64,000 nucleotides of DNA from Hymenopus coronatus (lineage: Eukaryota; Arthropoda; Insecta; Mantodea; Hymenopodidae): positions 66,514,501-66,578,500 of the forward strand of contig CM060899.1 of assembly GCA_030762935.1 (NCBI GenBank), given 5' to 3'. Both the position numbers and the translations under genes were made by a program. The notes beneath the pieces are model-generated. The model worked only from the letters and a program-made list of their open reading frames with translations. It was not told the DNA's origin and searched no databases. This document shows, piece after piece, positions 22,196-32,938 of this stretch. Position 1 is the first letter of the stretch; each line of letters begins with the position of its first letter.

Positions 22196-23006
22196 CATAA
22201 TTTTAGTAATATTAAGATAATAATTAATAATTGTAACAATTACTAGTTTCGCAATAAAATGGTCTATTGCATCGTCAGCTCAATTTCTTTTTGATCTTGT
22301 TTATTTACATTGTTGTGGTTACTGCTACTAGGTGGATTGTGTACTAAGGCACTGATAACTACTGGAATCAAAACAAATTTGATATATCAAAATTCATTGC
22401 ATGATTTTTATTCTTTAATATAAATATTTTCTGCTAAACCATTAAATCTTGGGTCTATTTAAGTGTTTTAATAATTTAACATCTGGATTTATTTCATGAT
22501 TAAATTGCTAAAAATGTTCTGCCACAGTTGATTTATCAATTGTTTGTATTTAATATTCCTAATATTGCTCTTTTACTCTGGTTTCTAAATGACATTTAGT
22601 CTTACCAATGTAAACAAGGTCACAATTTAAACAATTTAATTGATAAATGCCAGATATTTTATTTTTTGAAATTTCATCTTTTTTAGAACAGCCTAACAAT
22701 TTTTTTTATACTGTACTTATTTTGAGGAACCAATCTTTGAAAATATTTGTGAATTTTTTATTTGCTCAATGAATTTTGATATACCAGCAATTGACTCTCT
22801 CACCACATTTGTTTTGATTCCAGTAGTTAGCAATGCATTAGTACACAATCCACCCAGTAGCAGTAACCATAACAATGTAAATAAACAAGATCAAAAAGAA
22901 ACTGAGCTGACAATGCAATAGACCATTTTATTGCAAAACTAGTCCTTGGATTCCAAAAGATAAGCAGACAATTGTTACAATGATTAATTATTATATTAAT
23001 ATTTGT
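22196..23006 (-). pseudogene. Penelope-like element fragment with inverted terminal arms
   Basis: Arms of about 180 bp (22196-22378 and 22808-23006) are inverted copies: TACTGGAATCAAAACAAATT at the inner left end mirrors GTTTTGATTCCAGTAGTTA at the inner right, and both carry TAGTTTCGCAATAAAATGG or its complement. Between them, on the - strand at about 22560-22655, the sequence reads GIYQLNCLNCDLVYIGKTKC then HLETRVKEQY, an unmistakable GIY-YIG endonuclease start, followed by STVAEHF and FNHEINPDVKLLKHL with stops. GIY-YIG with inverted or paired ends is the hallmark of Penelope-like retroelements. Non-functional. Confidence 0.8.
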
Positions 23007-23009
23007 GTT

Positions 23010-24250
23010 AATTCACTGTTACTAGCTTTTTTTTACATTTATAACATAATTTTGGATTCAAAATTAGCAGAATTACTCTAATGTCTTTTACAATAGTATT
23101 TCTGAGATGAACTTAGCTACCAATTCATATCTTCATAGGTTTGGTAGGTGTAACAAACAACTGAAAAAACATTGATAATGATCATAGAACATAGTAAAAC
23201 AAGCTCCTTAACTTGGTCAATACCATTGTAATTATTTCATTGTAACCAGGCCCGAATTTAGGACCTCTGAGGCCCCTGGGCAAAAAAAAAAACATTTTCT
23301 GCTCCCCCCCCCCCACAACTTGCAATACATATATTACTTATATTTTCACAACATAGAGAATGGTTTCACTAGTTTGGATACTTAAGTACGAGTGGCAAAC
23401 ACCATAAGTGAGTTTATTAAAATTTAAGTAGAAATATCTTAATAGAAAGAACTTACACTAAAGAGGCATCAGCCCTTATTAGATGTCAAAACATATACTG
23501 TTTACATAACAAGAGGCTTCCTCCTTGCCCTGTCATTTGCAAACAAGTTTATGAGTTTGTCATAGTCCATTAACTTTAGAAAATTAATGTTAATGAATAA
23601 CAACACACACTTCTTGATCTTACAATTTTTTGCATATGTTAATCGATTCTCACTATTGGAATCTGTTTCGCTTTGCCTCCGCTACATGCATATAGCATGT
23701 AAACTAATCAGCATTGCCAACATACGTCAATTAATATTCCTCTGCGAGCGGCAAATTTAAAAATGAACTTGACATTTCATGTCTATGCTTTTTTTTTTTT
23801 GTGCAGCTTTCCAGTAATTTTACCACAATGTACATCACTTACTGGGCAGGCATAAAAGCGAAGTTGATGCTTGAATGTTAGATTCCTTACCATTCTCAAC
23901 ATTATGAACTGACACATGATACACTGTGCAAGGAATGAGACACACACCACTGCTGCCAGAAGCATGTCTCTAACCCACAACTGTGTATGGAGCAAGCCTG
24001 CTAGCTCAAGCACAATATCTAGGGAGTTGGTGATGCTAGTCTACTCCTACATTACTGGCTATCGATTATCCAAGCCTAGTTGCAGCCCTTAAAAGAATCA
24101 ATAATTTGCAGCTCATACTTAGCTGCTGCATTAATTCAATCATAAGTAAATATTAACAATTAAAAAAGGAAGTAATGACTCAGGTAAGATTTAAATGGTA
24201 AAATTAAACTATGAGGTATTATATTCACTGTCTGTAATAGTAATTATATA
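23010..24250. other. Intron sequence, unclassified, with a C-run and a GC-richer block
   Basis: Holds CCCGAATTTAGGACCTCTGA and GGCCCCTGGGC followed by an A-run and a C-run near 23255-23320, resembling the end of a DNA transposon, and a - strand open stretch at 23783-24013 of no recognised family. I cannot classify it. Confidence 0.35.
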
Positions 24251-24258
24251 ATAAAAAC

Positions 24259-25103
24259 TCTTATATGTTCCATTCACATGACTTTCTCTACATTTCTGCA
24301 ACAAAGTATTATTAAAATGCTTAGGCTAATTGAGAAAAAATTAGCAGAACTAGTCTTATTACTTGCTTCCTTGTAAGTAGAAGCGAAATAAGGGACTACC
24401 ATAGGTTAAAGTGATAGTCAAAAGCTGGTTGCTATGTCAATGAAGTTCCTTTGTTTATATGGATAGAAGTTGACAAGTTCCTGTATGAGAAAAGTATACG
24501 TTTTTCATAGCAGAAACCAAAAATAAGGAATGTCTGAAAAACGACGAACTCCACAAAAAAAATGTATATAACATAAATTGTGTGTTTTAATATGCTCTAC
24601 ATTTTTTGTGTAGTAAGTTTTTGTCCATCTCTTATGGTTTAGCAGTTATTCAAAATTCAGTAAAATTCATCCAGAATAAACTACTCTTCAGAGGCTATTC
24701 CCAGAAAATTCAAAATATACATTTTATTTGTCAGGTAAATATCTTTAATATATGAAATTTTAATAAAAATCGTTAGAGCCATTTTTTAGAAAATCATAAT
24801 TTTCGAAAAAAGTTCCATGTAAAGGGTAGTTTGGGGTAGGGAGATTTTTCTCAAAATCTTCGTGTCGCATCCCTGGAAGATATTAAACCTAAATACCAAG
24901 TTTGGTATTTTAACAAACTTGGTATTTAGGTTTTTGAGTTATCGTGTTCACAGACACACGGACCTTTTTGTGAAAATGCTTTTTTTAGATAAAGGGGACC
25001 CTAAAACAAATATTTCCGGTGAAATCTCGGTATCAAATTTTTTGGTGGAGTGCAATACTTTCTCTATTCACTATGTACATAGTGCATATAGAGAAAGTAA
25101 AAA
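24259..25103 (+). repeat. H repeat copy 7, with the best-preserved 3' hairpin
   Basis: The 3' end has CTTTCTCTATTCACTATG, a TA loop, then CATAGTGCATATAGAGAAAG, an almost perfect stem of about 18 bp with a 2-nt bulge, then TAAAAA. The element's palindromic stem-loop is best judged here. Confidence 0.85.
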
Positions 25104-25157
25104 ATAAGATAAAGTGATATCCTGAATCAGGAAATATGTTATACATTAACTCTCCAG

Positions 25158-25339
25158 TTTGCAAACACACAATAAAACCAAAACTAGACTTACTACTGAA
25201 GAAGCTGAAGGAAATACAGATCCTACTAGTGAGGGTTGCCTTTTGTTTGCTTATAGTTACTGCCCAGAGGCAGGAGAAAGATATGGGTATGGGGCAAGGC
25301 TATCATGTTCTGAAAAAATGTGGAAGATTATGTCTCATT
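25158..25339 (+). other. Open stretch with splice-like ends, uncertain
   Basis: After aactctccAG a frame runs QTHNKTKTRLTTEEAEGNTD and on to YCPEAGERYGYGARLSCSEK and stops near 25348, with a GTAAAT at 25340. A second overlapping frame is equally open. The phases do not fit the neighbouring host exons (19854 ends in phase 0). Possibly a degraded element; not called coding. Confidence 0.2.
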
Positions 25340-25349
25340 TAAGTAAATA

Positions 25350-26240
25350 GATTTGTAAATTATTTTCTTTAGTTACAGCAGTGTTTCAAACTTATTATTT
25401 TTCTAGATGCCAGTGTTGGTCTGTGGTTGAGTAGCCAGAAGCTGCCGTGTCAGCCGGCAGGAACCAGTTTCCATCATGTGGTCACCTCTTAGCTTTCTAA
25501 TTCACTGCCTTACTATCTCTTGTACAGAATGAAATCTGTAAAGGAAGATGAATGAGTTATAAAATGTTTGTATACATATCTAACCATTTGCACAATATAA
25601 GTAGATATGCTATACTAATAGACAAGTCAGTAACCAAAATGTATACATTATGTTACAGATAGCAAATAAATTATCTGCTCAGGTTACCATAGTGTAAACT
25701 ATTAACAATTAGGTTTAGTGCTTCCCTAGAAAGTGCTACATTCTATTACTTGTTAAATTTTACTTCTTATATTATGTTTATTTATTTATTTATTTTTGTT
25801 AATTAGTTTTACTGTCACATTATTGATTAGGTAGGTAGTTAATAGCTAATTTTTTTTTGTATAGAAATATTTAGAATGCTGAATTAGAAAGCAGTTATCA
25901 ATACCTTTAATGTTGAGAAACAGCTAGAATTCATTGGGTCTAAACTAGAAAGCTGCATAATATAGTCATAATTTTAGAATAAATCAAAGCAAGTTATTTT
26001 AGCTTAATTTGTTAAAATAGTTTCCTGATCCTGTAGTTAGATTTTACTGCATTATTGAAAAATGGCTGCTTTTATTTACCCATCGATTATTATTGAGTAT
26101 ATACTAGTGGTATCACAACCCTCCTCGTATAAAATGTTATAGGATACATATCTCTTTGTCTTGCTCTCTTGAAAATTTTAGACACAATACTTCCAATAAC
26201 TTTAAATTTTTCAGGGATGGTTGTTGTACCACTATTTTAA
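25350..26240. other. AT-rich intron sequence
   Basis: No recognised gene or repeat; a TTTATTTATTTATTTATTTT microsatellite lies at about 25780. Confidence 0.4.
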
Positions 26241-26446
26241 AATGCTTGGTAATATAATGTTACTATATATGATCTTTATGATTACAAACCTGAATAACTA
26301 TTGTTAAAATAACGCTAATGTTTCAAAGATATTTTACTTATAAACATCAATTATTTGTATCAATGTAAAGGAAACTCAAATATTTTTACAATCTAAGAAC
26401 AATTTTAATGAAAGGGTGTTTTGGAACAGTGATACACATGAATAGC

Positions 26447-26598
26447 ATATTTTTGAGTTGGGTTTGTAACACTTAAGTTTCACTTACTGAATTCAGTTGG
26501 AAACCATAGACAATAATGCCCACATGGTGTTGCAACCAGTCTGGAAAAATTATACTTAAGTGATACCTAAGTGTTACGAACCCAACTCAAAAATATTC
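26447..26598. repeat. Small MITE with about 28-bp terminal inverted repeats
   Basis: ATATTTTTGAGTTGGGTTTG followed by TAACACTTAA at the left is mirrored by CTAAGTGTTACGAACCCAAC and TCAAAAATAT at the right. A partial relative (CAATGAAGCCCACATGG ... AAAGTGTTACAAATCCAACT) occurs at about 34525-34630. Confidence 0.65.
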
Positions 26599-26794
26599 CT
26601 TTTTTTACAATGTTGGTGGACCTGTTGTATATTTATTTATTTCATTGCTAGGAGACAATATAACAGAAACAAGATGCATACATATTCCACATAAATGTTA
26701 GAATCATATACTGGCATTATGTTTGTGCAATTTTTCTGGCAGTGGCTTTCACTAAACAGCAATGATTCGATGAAACCTTTAGTTTCCATTCTGA

Positions 26795-27200
26795 GCTGCA
26801 TCTCCTTGCTTGGCTTTGTCATCTGGTTTCAGAACCTCCAACCATTGCGGACCATATGGATGGACAAATGTTTCTGTAAAATCTTCCACACAGTTTGTTG
26901 GAGGATGTTTAATTCTCTACTTGTTTTACAGCAGATTTCTGTGGACTTGATTTAAAACTCTCTCTCACGCTCCACAGCTGCCTGATGGACAACCAGTTGA
27001 CTTCCGCTGACAGATGCATCCCCTCATTTTGAAGTCAGCATACCACTTACAGATACTAAGCCCATTGGGTGGATCAATATTAAATTTTCTTCTAAAATTG
27101 CTTTGTACATTGACAACAGATTGGATTATGTGAAAATCCAGCACACAAAATGCCCTCTTGTCTGCGTTTGTAGCCAGTTTTTGTTCGTCTCCTAGTAACA
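26795..27200 (-). pseudogene. Tc1/mariner-superfamily transposase N-terminal fragment
   Basis: The - strand reads RAFCVLDFHIIQSVVNVQSN, FRRKFNIDPPNGLSICKWYA and DFKMRGCICQRKSTGCPSG, then across stops PTNCVEDFTETFVHPYGPQW and LEVLKPDDKAKQGD. The HTH pattern (QSVVxVQxxFRRxF...PPxxxxIxxWYxxFxxxGCxCxxKSxGxPS) and the ALKPxDKxKR motif are typical of a common arthropod Tc1/mariner-type lineage. The catalytic triad region is absent. Confidence 0.7.
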
Positions 27201-27314
27201 AAATTAATAAATATTCAATACGTTTACCAATAACAAAACTAATGATAGAAATTTAATAACAGTGATGCGTTTATCATTAGAAGTAATGAGTTGGACTTGT
27301 TAACACTACATAAC

Positions 27315-27971
27315 TTAACACATTGAAGCCCAAGCCCGAGTATAGCTCAGACCGTGCAAAATGATCATGCGGCCCACACCTGAGCATAGTTCGAGCAGGT
27401 ATTTCTAACAATTTTAATGCAATTCCAAGACTTTAACTTGGTCTTGGGCTATGCGGCAAAGAACATATATCAGTTATCATTTAGTTGTCTGATTTGTGCT
27501 ACTATCTGTTTTCGTTTTAGTCAACTATTAGGAAATTTAGGAGAGTTAGTAATATTGGCTGCTCTTAGGTAGCCATGCCATTTTCCTTGAAGGTGGTGAT
27601 CTGTTTGTTAAGTTTTGTGTTCTTAAATGTTAAAATATGGCATTTTCCTTGATTTCTGTGAACTGAAGCTGACGTTCAGATTAAAATGATGCTTTGGAAA
27701 ATTCCAAAACCAAGGGAGAGTTTTTTGAACTTTCAATAAATGGAGTGTAAACAGCTTTATGCAGATTTTTCCAAACTCATATTTGATACTTATTGTACAT
27801 TTAAAATAAAATATTAATATGGAGATTATGATTATTTTCTTACTTGTTGAGAAATCCTTGAACACCATACTTTTAGATTGTACCAATACTTTTTGGCAGA
27901 TTTGATTGATGTACTGTAAATAATAACTCAAAGTAGGCGTAGGGTTTCTTGGCCCTTCAACTAAAGAAATG
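27315..27971 (+). mobile_element. piggyBac-type MITE (family P) copy a, right end lost
   Basis: Begins TTAACACATTGAAGCCCAAG and follows the family body to CTTCAACTAAAGAAAT, where a PLE arm starts instead of the right TIR. The - strand frame (YYLQYINQICQKVLVQSKSM) is also seen in other copies. Confidence 0.75.
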
Positions 27972-27972
27972 C

Positions 27973-28852
27973 TTGTTTCCATCATCAACATTTATCCAAC
28001 TGGCTTGATCCATGGTTCGTTGAGGTAGGTAGATTGTCTGTGGTGGCATCTTGTGGTTGTGAGATGAACTTCCATAGTGAATTTCCTGGTGGTAAATCAA
28101 AGTTTTAATGTGTGTGATTTGTTTTTTATGATGAGTATCTTTTCCCATGTGTCAAGACCAGAAATGATGTACAAAAAGGAATATGATCTCATAATCAAAA
28201 TGGCCACAAATAATGGATTCAGCAAACAATTAATAGACAAGAAAATCTGAAAATTAAAACACAAAAACACATAAAAGAGAGCAAAAAGCTGATACAACAG
28301 AAAGATAAAACAAGTTTAGAAAATTAACATATCCTACATCTCACCAGAAATTCACCATCATCTTCAAGAAATTGAACATTACCTTAGCCCCAAAAAACTG
28401 TTTTAGTGTCCAAAATTTACTGTGCAACAATTTAAAAGACTCCATTCCAAAATACATATAAAATCAGGTGTATACAGAATTGATTGTTCAGATTGCAATA
28501 AGTTTTGCATCGGGAAAATGAAAAGAAATATACAAACCAGACTTCAAGAACACATGAGATGTATGAAATACAAACAAACAGAAAAATCTGCAATAACCCA
28601 TCATTTCTGGTCTACCAATCATGAAATCACACCAAATATAAAACTGATAAAACTATGCAGCCAAACTTGATACATGGGAAAAGATATTTGTCATAAAAAA
28701 CAAATCACACATGTTAAATTTTGATTTACTACCAGGAAATTCACTAAGGAAGTTCATCTCACAACTACAAGATGCCACCACAGACAGTCTAACTACCTCA
28801 ACAAACCATGGGTCAAGCCAGTTGGATAAATGCTGATGGTGGAAACAAACCG
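27973..28852 (+). pseudogene. Penelope-like element fragment: GIY-YIG domain and inverted arms
   Basis: At 28422-28670 the + strand reads SGVYRIDCSDCNKFCIGKMK, RNIQTRLQEHMRCMKYKQTE and KSAITHHFWSTNHEITPNIK, a nearly complete GIY-YIG endonuclease core (GVY and FCIG with downstream Arg and His). The following sequence (WEKIFVIKNKSHMLNFDLLP) continues as a PLE C-terminus. The region 28655-28852 is mirrored by 27973-28175, giving arms of about 200 bp. It is probably inactive since no reverse transcriptase is present. Confidence 0.78.
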
Positions 28853-28891
28853 TTTCTGAAACAGTAAGAGATACAGTTAAGTGATGTAGTG

Positions 28892-29139
28892 TTTTTTTTT
28901 TTTGTAGTTTAACGTCCTTTAACCTGGTTGGTCATATCGGACAATTAATGAAATTGGTGAAATGATGCTCAAATGATCTTGGAGTCCACAAGCTTAAAGT
29001 TACTTGACATTCGTAGTCTCAGGATAAGGGAAAACCCTGAAAAAAACCTTATCCAGGTAACTCACCCTAAGCAGGATTCGAACTCACGACCTTTTGATGT
29101 GAGACAGACATGCTACCACCACACTACCCAGGTGGGCAG
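28892..29139 (-). repeat. SINE family C, reverse copy
   Basis: Starts with a poly-T (A-tail of the SINE) and ends with CACACTACCCAGGTGGGC, the complement of the head. The B-box complement is GGATTCGAACTCACGACC. GATGTAGTG on the left and GATAGTG on the right look like a target duplication. Forward relative at 53692-53962. Confidence 0.8.
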
Positions 29140-29339
29140 ATAGTGTTAACAAGTCCAATTTATTACTTCTATTAACAAAAATATTTGAGTTTCTCTCCCA
29201 TTGATATCAATATCATGTTTCTAAGTATCTCCTAACAATAGTTATTCAAGTTTGCAATTAGAAAGATTATTTATAGTAGCACTGTATATTAATATGCATA
29301 ATTATAGATAGATCAGAGATTTACAATACCTTAACCTAT

Positions 29340-30400
29340 TTGTGTCATATTACAAACAGTATTCACATAAGTTAGTAATGATATTTAAATCATATGATGA
29401 GCATAGCCTGCAAGTGTGCACTGACAAATAAACCTATATATGGTTATTTGGTTGTTTGGTATCTAGGGTTGAGCAGTTGGCTGTGAAGCCATTCGCTCTC
29501 TTGTATTTGAGTATTTTGAAGTTATGTTATCATGTTGACTAAAGGTTGAGCAGCATTTTTACTAAACTTTCTGTAACCATTTAAAATTAAGCATCATAAA
29601 TGGCAGTTACATCACCTAAGTAAAGAAAGGTATGGACAGGAAAGAAAATGAAATTATCCCCTAGACCTCGAATACTCTAATGCCATTGGGGTTGAAGAAA
29701 GCAAGAGTTGAGTCAAGCAATACTGGATAGGAAAGGTAAAAGAGGGGATCTGATGTGTGGAAGCGAAGAGATATCAGTCCAGGTTAGTTACTCACCAAAC
29801 TAACCAGAGCAGCCCTTCCCTTTAGTTCATCACATAATTTTGTCTTCAAATTATAGAATCAATTAAAGGGTTTCCTTTCTATTATAACAAAATTTATATC
29901 TGACTACCAACAGCTACACTGCATGAAGGTGTTGGATCGGACATTAGGCTTTTTTCCAGGTCGGTTTCTTTAAGCCTTCAGTTAATTATTTAAGGAATTA
30001 AAAGGCCTACTCCCTCTTAGTAACAAAAGCTTTTCCGGAGCCATATACAGGGAGTTAATGAACTACACCAAAATAATTTGCGAGATTGTGCACGTGACTG
30101 ATTTAAGTAATTTGAGATCGGCGATGCATGGTCCCCGGATAAACATAACGCAGCTACATAGCGTTAAACGTGTGGGTATCAGGTGCTGATAAGTCAGTGT
30201 TAAAGCAAGGCAGGTTGAAAAAATGGCTTAGAATGTCTTTAAAACTGCTGCCCGAGTATGGAAATATTGATTTTTAGCAGCTCGTTAGTGGCGTTCTCAA
30301 GATTTAATGTCGCAAAAATCTGTAAAATCTTGAACTAAATAATTGACAGTGCAACACTGAGCATTCATTAACTACGTTCTTGAGCTAAGTAGCCTACTCT
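29340..30400. other. Intron sequence; an unclassified dispersed-repeat-like block at 29640-29840
   Basis: The block with CCCCTAGACCTCGAATACTC and GGGGTTGAAGAAAGCAAGAG is GC-richer than its surroundings and resembles repeats known in other insects, but no second copy is in the window. Nothing else recognised. Confidence 0.35.
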
Positions 30401-30402
30401 GG

Positions 30403-30620
30403 AGGCATTTTTTCAGCTGCTTTGGTGGCTTAATGCGTAACGCGGTAAGCTGCTATCCCAAAGGTCATGAGTTTGATTCCTGTCATAGAGTAAATATTTT
30501 CTTTATTATTTATTTCATTCCAGACGAAGTGCCACGATACATGAAAGAGACCTGAACTCAGAAATTATCATTCACTTGAAAGCCAGTATCACAACCACTA
30601 CGCTAGAGAGGTACACTGTA
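30403..30620. repeat. Two opposed tRNA-like SINE heads
   Basis: At 30408-30490 (+) GGTGGCTTAATGCGTAACGC and GGTCATGAGTTTGATTCC act as A and B boxes. At about 30530-30615 the - strand reads TAGCGTAGTGGTTGTGATAC and GAGTTCAGGTCTC. Neither folds as a proper tRNA. Confidence 0.5.
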
Positions 30621-30952
30621 ATATGTCCCTTCATTTTTTGTGTTATGCTCTTGAATGATTGATAAATTAGCCAGTGGCATACTGGCTCTTTAGAAACTTA
30701 AAGCCATCACTTCGAAATTTCAATAAACAGGCCATAAGTCTCCTATCTCAAACTACTTATTTAAGTAATCTATATATTCAGTGAAAATATTTTGGTATGG
30801 TCATTAACACCCTGTATATATAAATAGATAGCGGAATTTGGGAAAAAGCTTTGAATAAGTGCAGAGAAGATGCATGCAACACAAGCAAAAAAGTTTCTAT
30901 AAACATTGGTCATAAATTTAGTATCTGCTGAAATGTGGCATATTACACTGGT

Positions 30953-31475
30953 TTTTACCTTCTCTCCATAGTACATGGTACATAAAATATATTACACTAC
31001 ACCCAAAAAATTTATACCAAGATCTCACCGGGGCACATGTTTCAGGGTCCCCTATTTCCAAGAAAGCATTTTTAGAAAAAGGTCCATGTGTCAGTGTGTC
31101 CGTGTTTCTGTGAACATGATAGCTCAAAAATCAAAAGTCAGTAAAACACCAAACTTGGTATCTAAGTTTAATATCTTCCAAGGATGTGACACAAAGATTT
31201 TAAGAAAAATTCTACCATCTCAAACTACCTTTTATATGAAAACAGTTTCCATAAATTTTTATTTTCTCAAAAATAGCTCTAACGATTTCGATCTTTCACA
31301 ATTTTGAGTTATGCCGTACAAAGACACAAACACACATCCACACTCATGAACATTTTTCTAAAAATATTTCTCAAAACATGTATTTCCATTGAAATTCAGT
31401 ATCGTCTTTTTGGACGAAGTACAATACCTTCTCTAGCTAAAATGTACATTGTACATACATGTTAGAGAAAGTAAA
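30953..31475. repeat. H repeat copy 8, inverted junction of two 3' ends
   Basis: 30953-31293 is the 3' third of H in reverse (begins with the complement of the hairpin end), and 31300-31475 is the 3' end in forward orientation, ending TTAGAGAAAGTAAAG. It is the only place where H runs on the - strand. Confidence 0.75.
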
Positions 31476-31865
31476 GAATTTGAGCGCAATGATTGAATCA
31501 CTTGAAATTGCAATAATTCCTTATGAAAAATGTATTTTCAATCTCTCCAAAGAATAATACCAGGAATTTGAATAGTGGTTTGAAAGAGCGTTTTAAAAGG
31601 TACGATGATCAGATCTAAATTTTTTCAATGTTATTGTGTTCCTTCTCAAAATTTTCAAAGTGACTCTGCTATTTAAATAAGATGCCAGTGAGTTAACAGC
31701 TTGTGTTGATTAGATTTAAGTGAAATACAACTGATGTGCCCGTGTCAGTTGAGGTTTTTGAGGAGAAGAATAAAAGTAATCACCACTAAAAAAATTACAG
31801 TTTTACTTTGATATTCTCACTAACAATCTTTTCTCTGTCTGTCTCTTTGAAAGTAAAAATAAAAA

Positions 31866-32690
31866 TCTGATGTGTTACACTTATATGGCTTCCTCTAACT
31901 GTTCTACAAACTTCTTACAAAAAATTATTCTTCTTTCTACACCATGCTAATCAAGACAAACATTAGCAGAATGTATTTATTAGTTCCTTATAAGTAGAAG
32001 GGAACTAAAGGAATGCGCTATGACAAAGCGATAGTCAAATGTTTTAAAAGCTATTGTTATGCAATTGTCATTGAAATTTGCTTCTTTGCTTGGCCAGGAG
32101 AGTAGAACAAAAAAAAAATGAGTACTTCCTGTCTGAGAAAAGTATAAATATTTTAAAACTGAAACCAATAACAAGGAATATTGGGGAAATGGTGAACTCT
32201 ATAACAAAAATGCATATGACATAAATTGTGTTTTATATTTTTTATGTGTTAAGTTTTTGTCTATTTCTTATAGTTTACTAGTTTTGCAAATTTCAGAAAA
32301 ATGTATCCAGAATGAACACATCTTCAAAAGCTATTCCTATACATTTTATTTGTGATGTCAGTATGTATAATATAAGGCATTTTAATCAAAATTGTTAGAG
32401 CCATTTTTGAGGAAAACAAAACTTTCAAAAATGTTTCCATGTAAAGGGTAGTTTGGGGTGGAGGGATTTTCTTGAAAATCTTTGTGATGTATCCTTGGAA
32501 GATAGTACACTGAAATTCTAAGTTTGGTATTTAACAGTCTTTTAATTATTGAGTTATGCTGTCCATAGACACAGGCCTTTTTTCTAAAGCTTTGGGGATC
32601 TCATTGATACATATTTCCGATGAAACCTCATTATAAAATTTTTGGGAATATCTTGTCTATACACTATGCACATATTACGTGTAGAGAAAT
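31866..32690 (+). repeat. H repeat copy 9, near full length
   Basis: Starts TCTGATGTGTTACACTTATA; the hairpin region reads CTATACACTATGCACATA and the terminal AGTAAAA is replaced by ATCATCC. The host exon at 32801 follows about 110 bp later. Confidence 0.8.
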
Positions 32691-32800
32691 CATCCAATAA
32701 CATTTTCTTTTTTAAATGCATACACAAGTTTTTAGGTTTCAGACTTTTGGCAATACTCTTTGGGATGTGTGTATATACATAAATGATGCACTTGTTTTAG

Positions 32801-32904
32801 GAAGTGACAAGTCAAATGCTTCCCAAGCTATTGCCCAGAGAGGATATGATGCCCAAATCTCACAGAAAGGTCAGCAGATTAAGAACAATTGGACATCAAA
32901 TAAG
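32801..32904 (+). CDS. Host gene small internal exon (104 nt)
   Basis: The acceptor is cttgttttAG and the donor ATAAG/GTAAGA. Read in the phase left by the previous exon it gives EVTSQMLPKLLPREDMMPKS, then HRKVSRLRTIGHQI, and ends with two bases of a split Arg codon. A longer frame (from about 32716, FRFQTFGNTLWDVCIYI) overlaps it but does not fit the phases of either neighbour, so it is rejected as coding. The exon has a basic, helix-prone end that continues into the final exon (RFLRRLELSLKRRE), which may form one short amphipathic helix (inference). It starts about 110 bp after the 3' end of an H repeat. Confidence 0.82.
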
Positions 32905-32938
32905 GTAAGATTTAATATCAATATGCATTATATAGTGA

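Larger units (their letters stand above)
26245..29330. mobile_element. Composite nested element bounded by a long imperfect inverted repeat
   Basis: Left-arm pieces at about 26245-26392 (AACCTGAATAACTATTGTTA; GGAAACTCAAATATTTTTAC) and 27270-27312 (ATTAGAAGTAATGAGTTGGA; CTTGTTAACACTAC) match in reverse the right arm at about 29141-29330 plus 28873-28892. The left arm is split by a Tc1-type fragment and a small MITE, the right arm by a SINE. The interior holds a piggyBac-type MITE and a PLE fragment. The outer element is a long-TIR DNA element or an inverted duplication; its class is not determined. Confidence 0.5.

Noticed and set aside
32716..32800. Upstream extension of the exon at 32801 (FRFQTFGNTLWDVCIYINDA)
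   Set aside because: Its frame differs from the one required by both flanking exons and the acceptor lies at 32799-32800.
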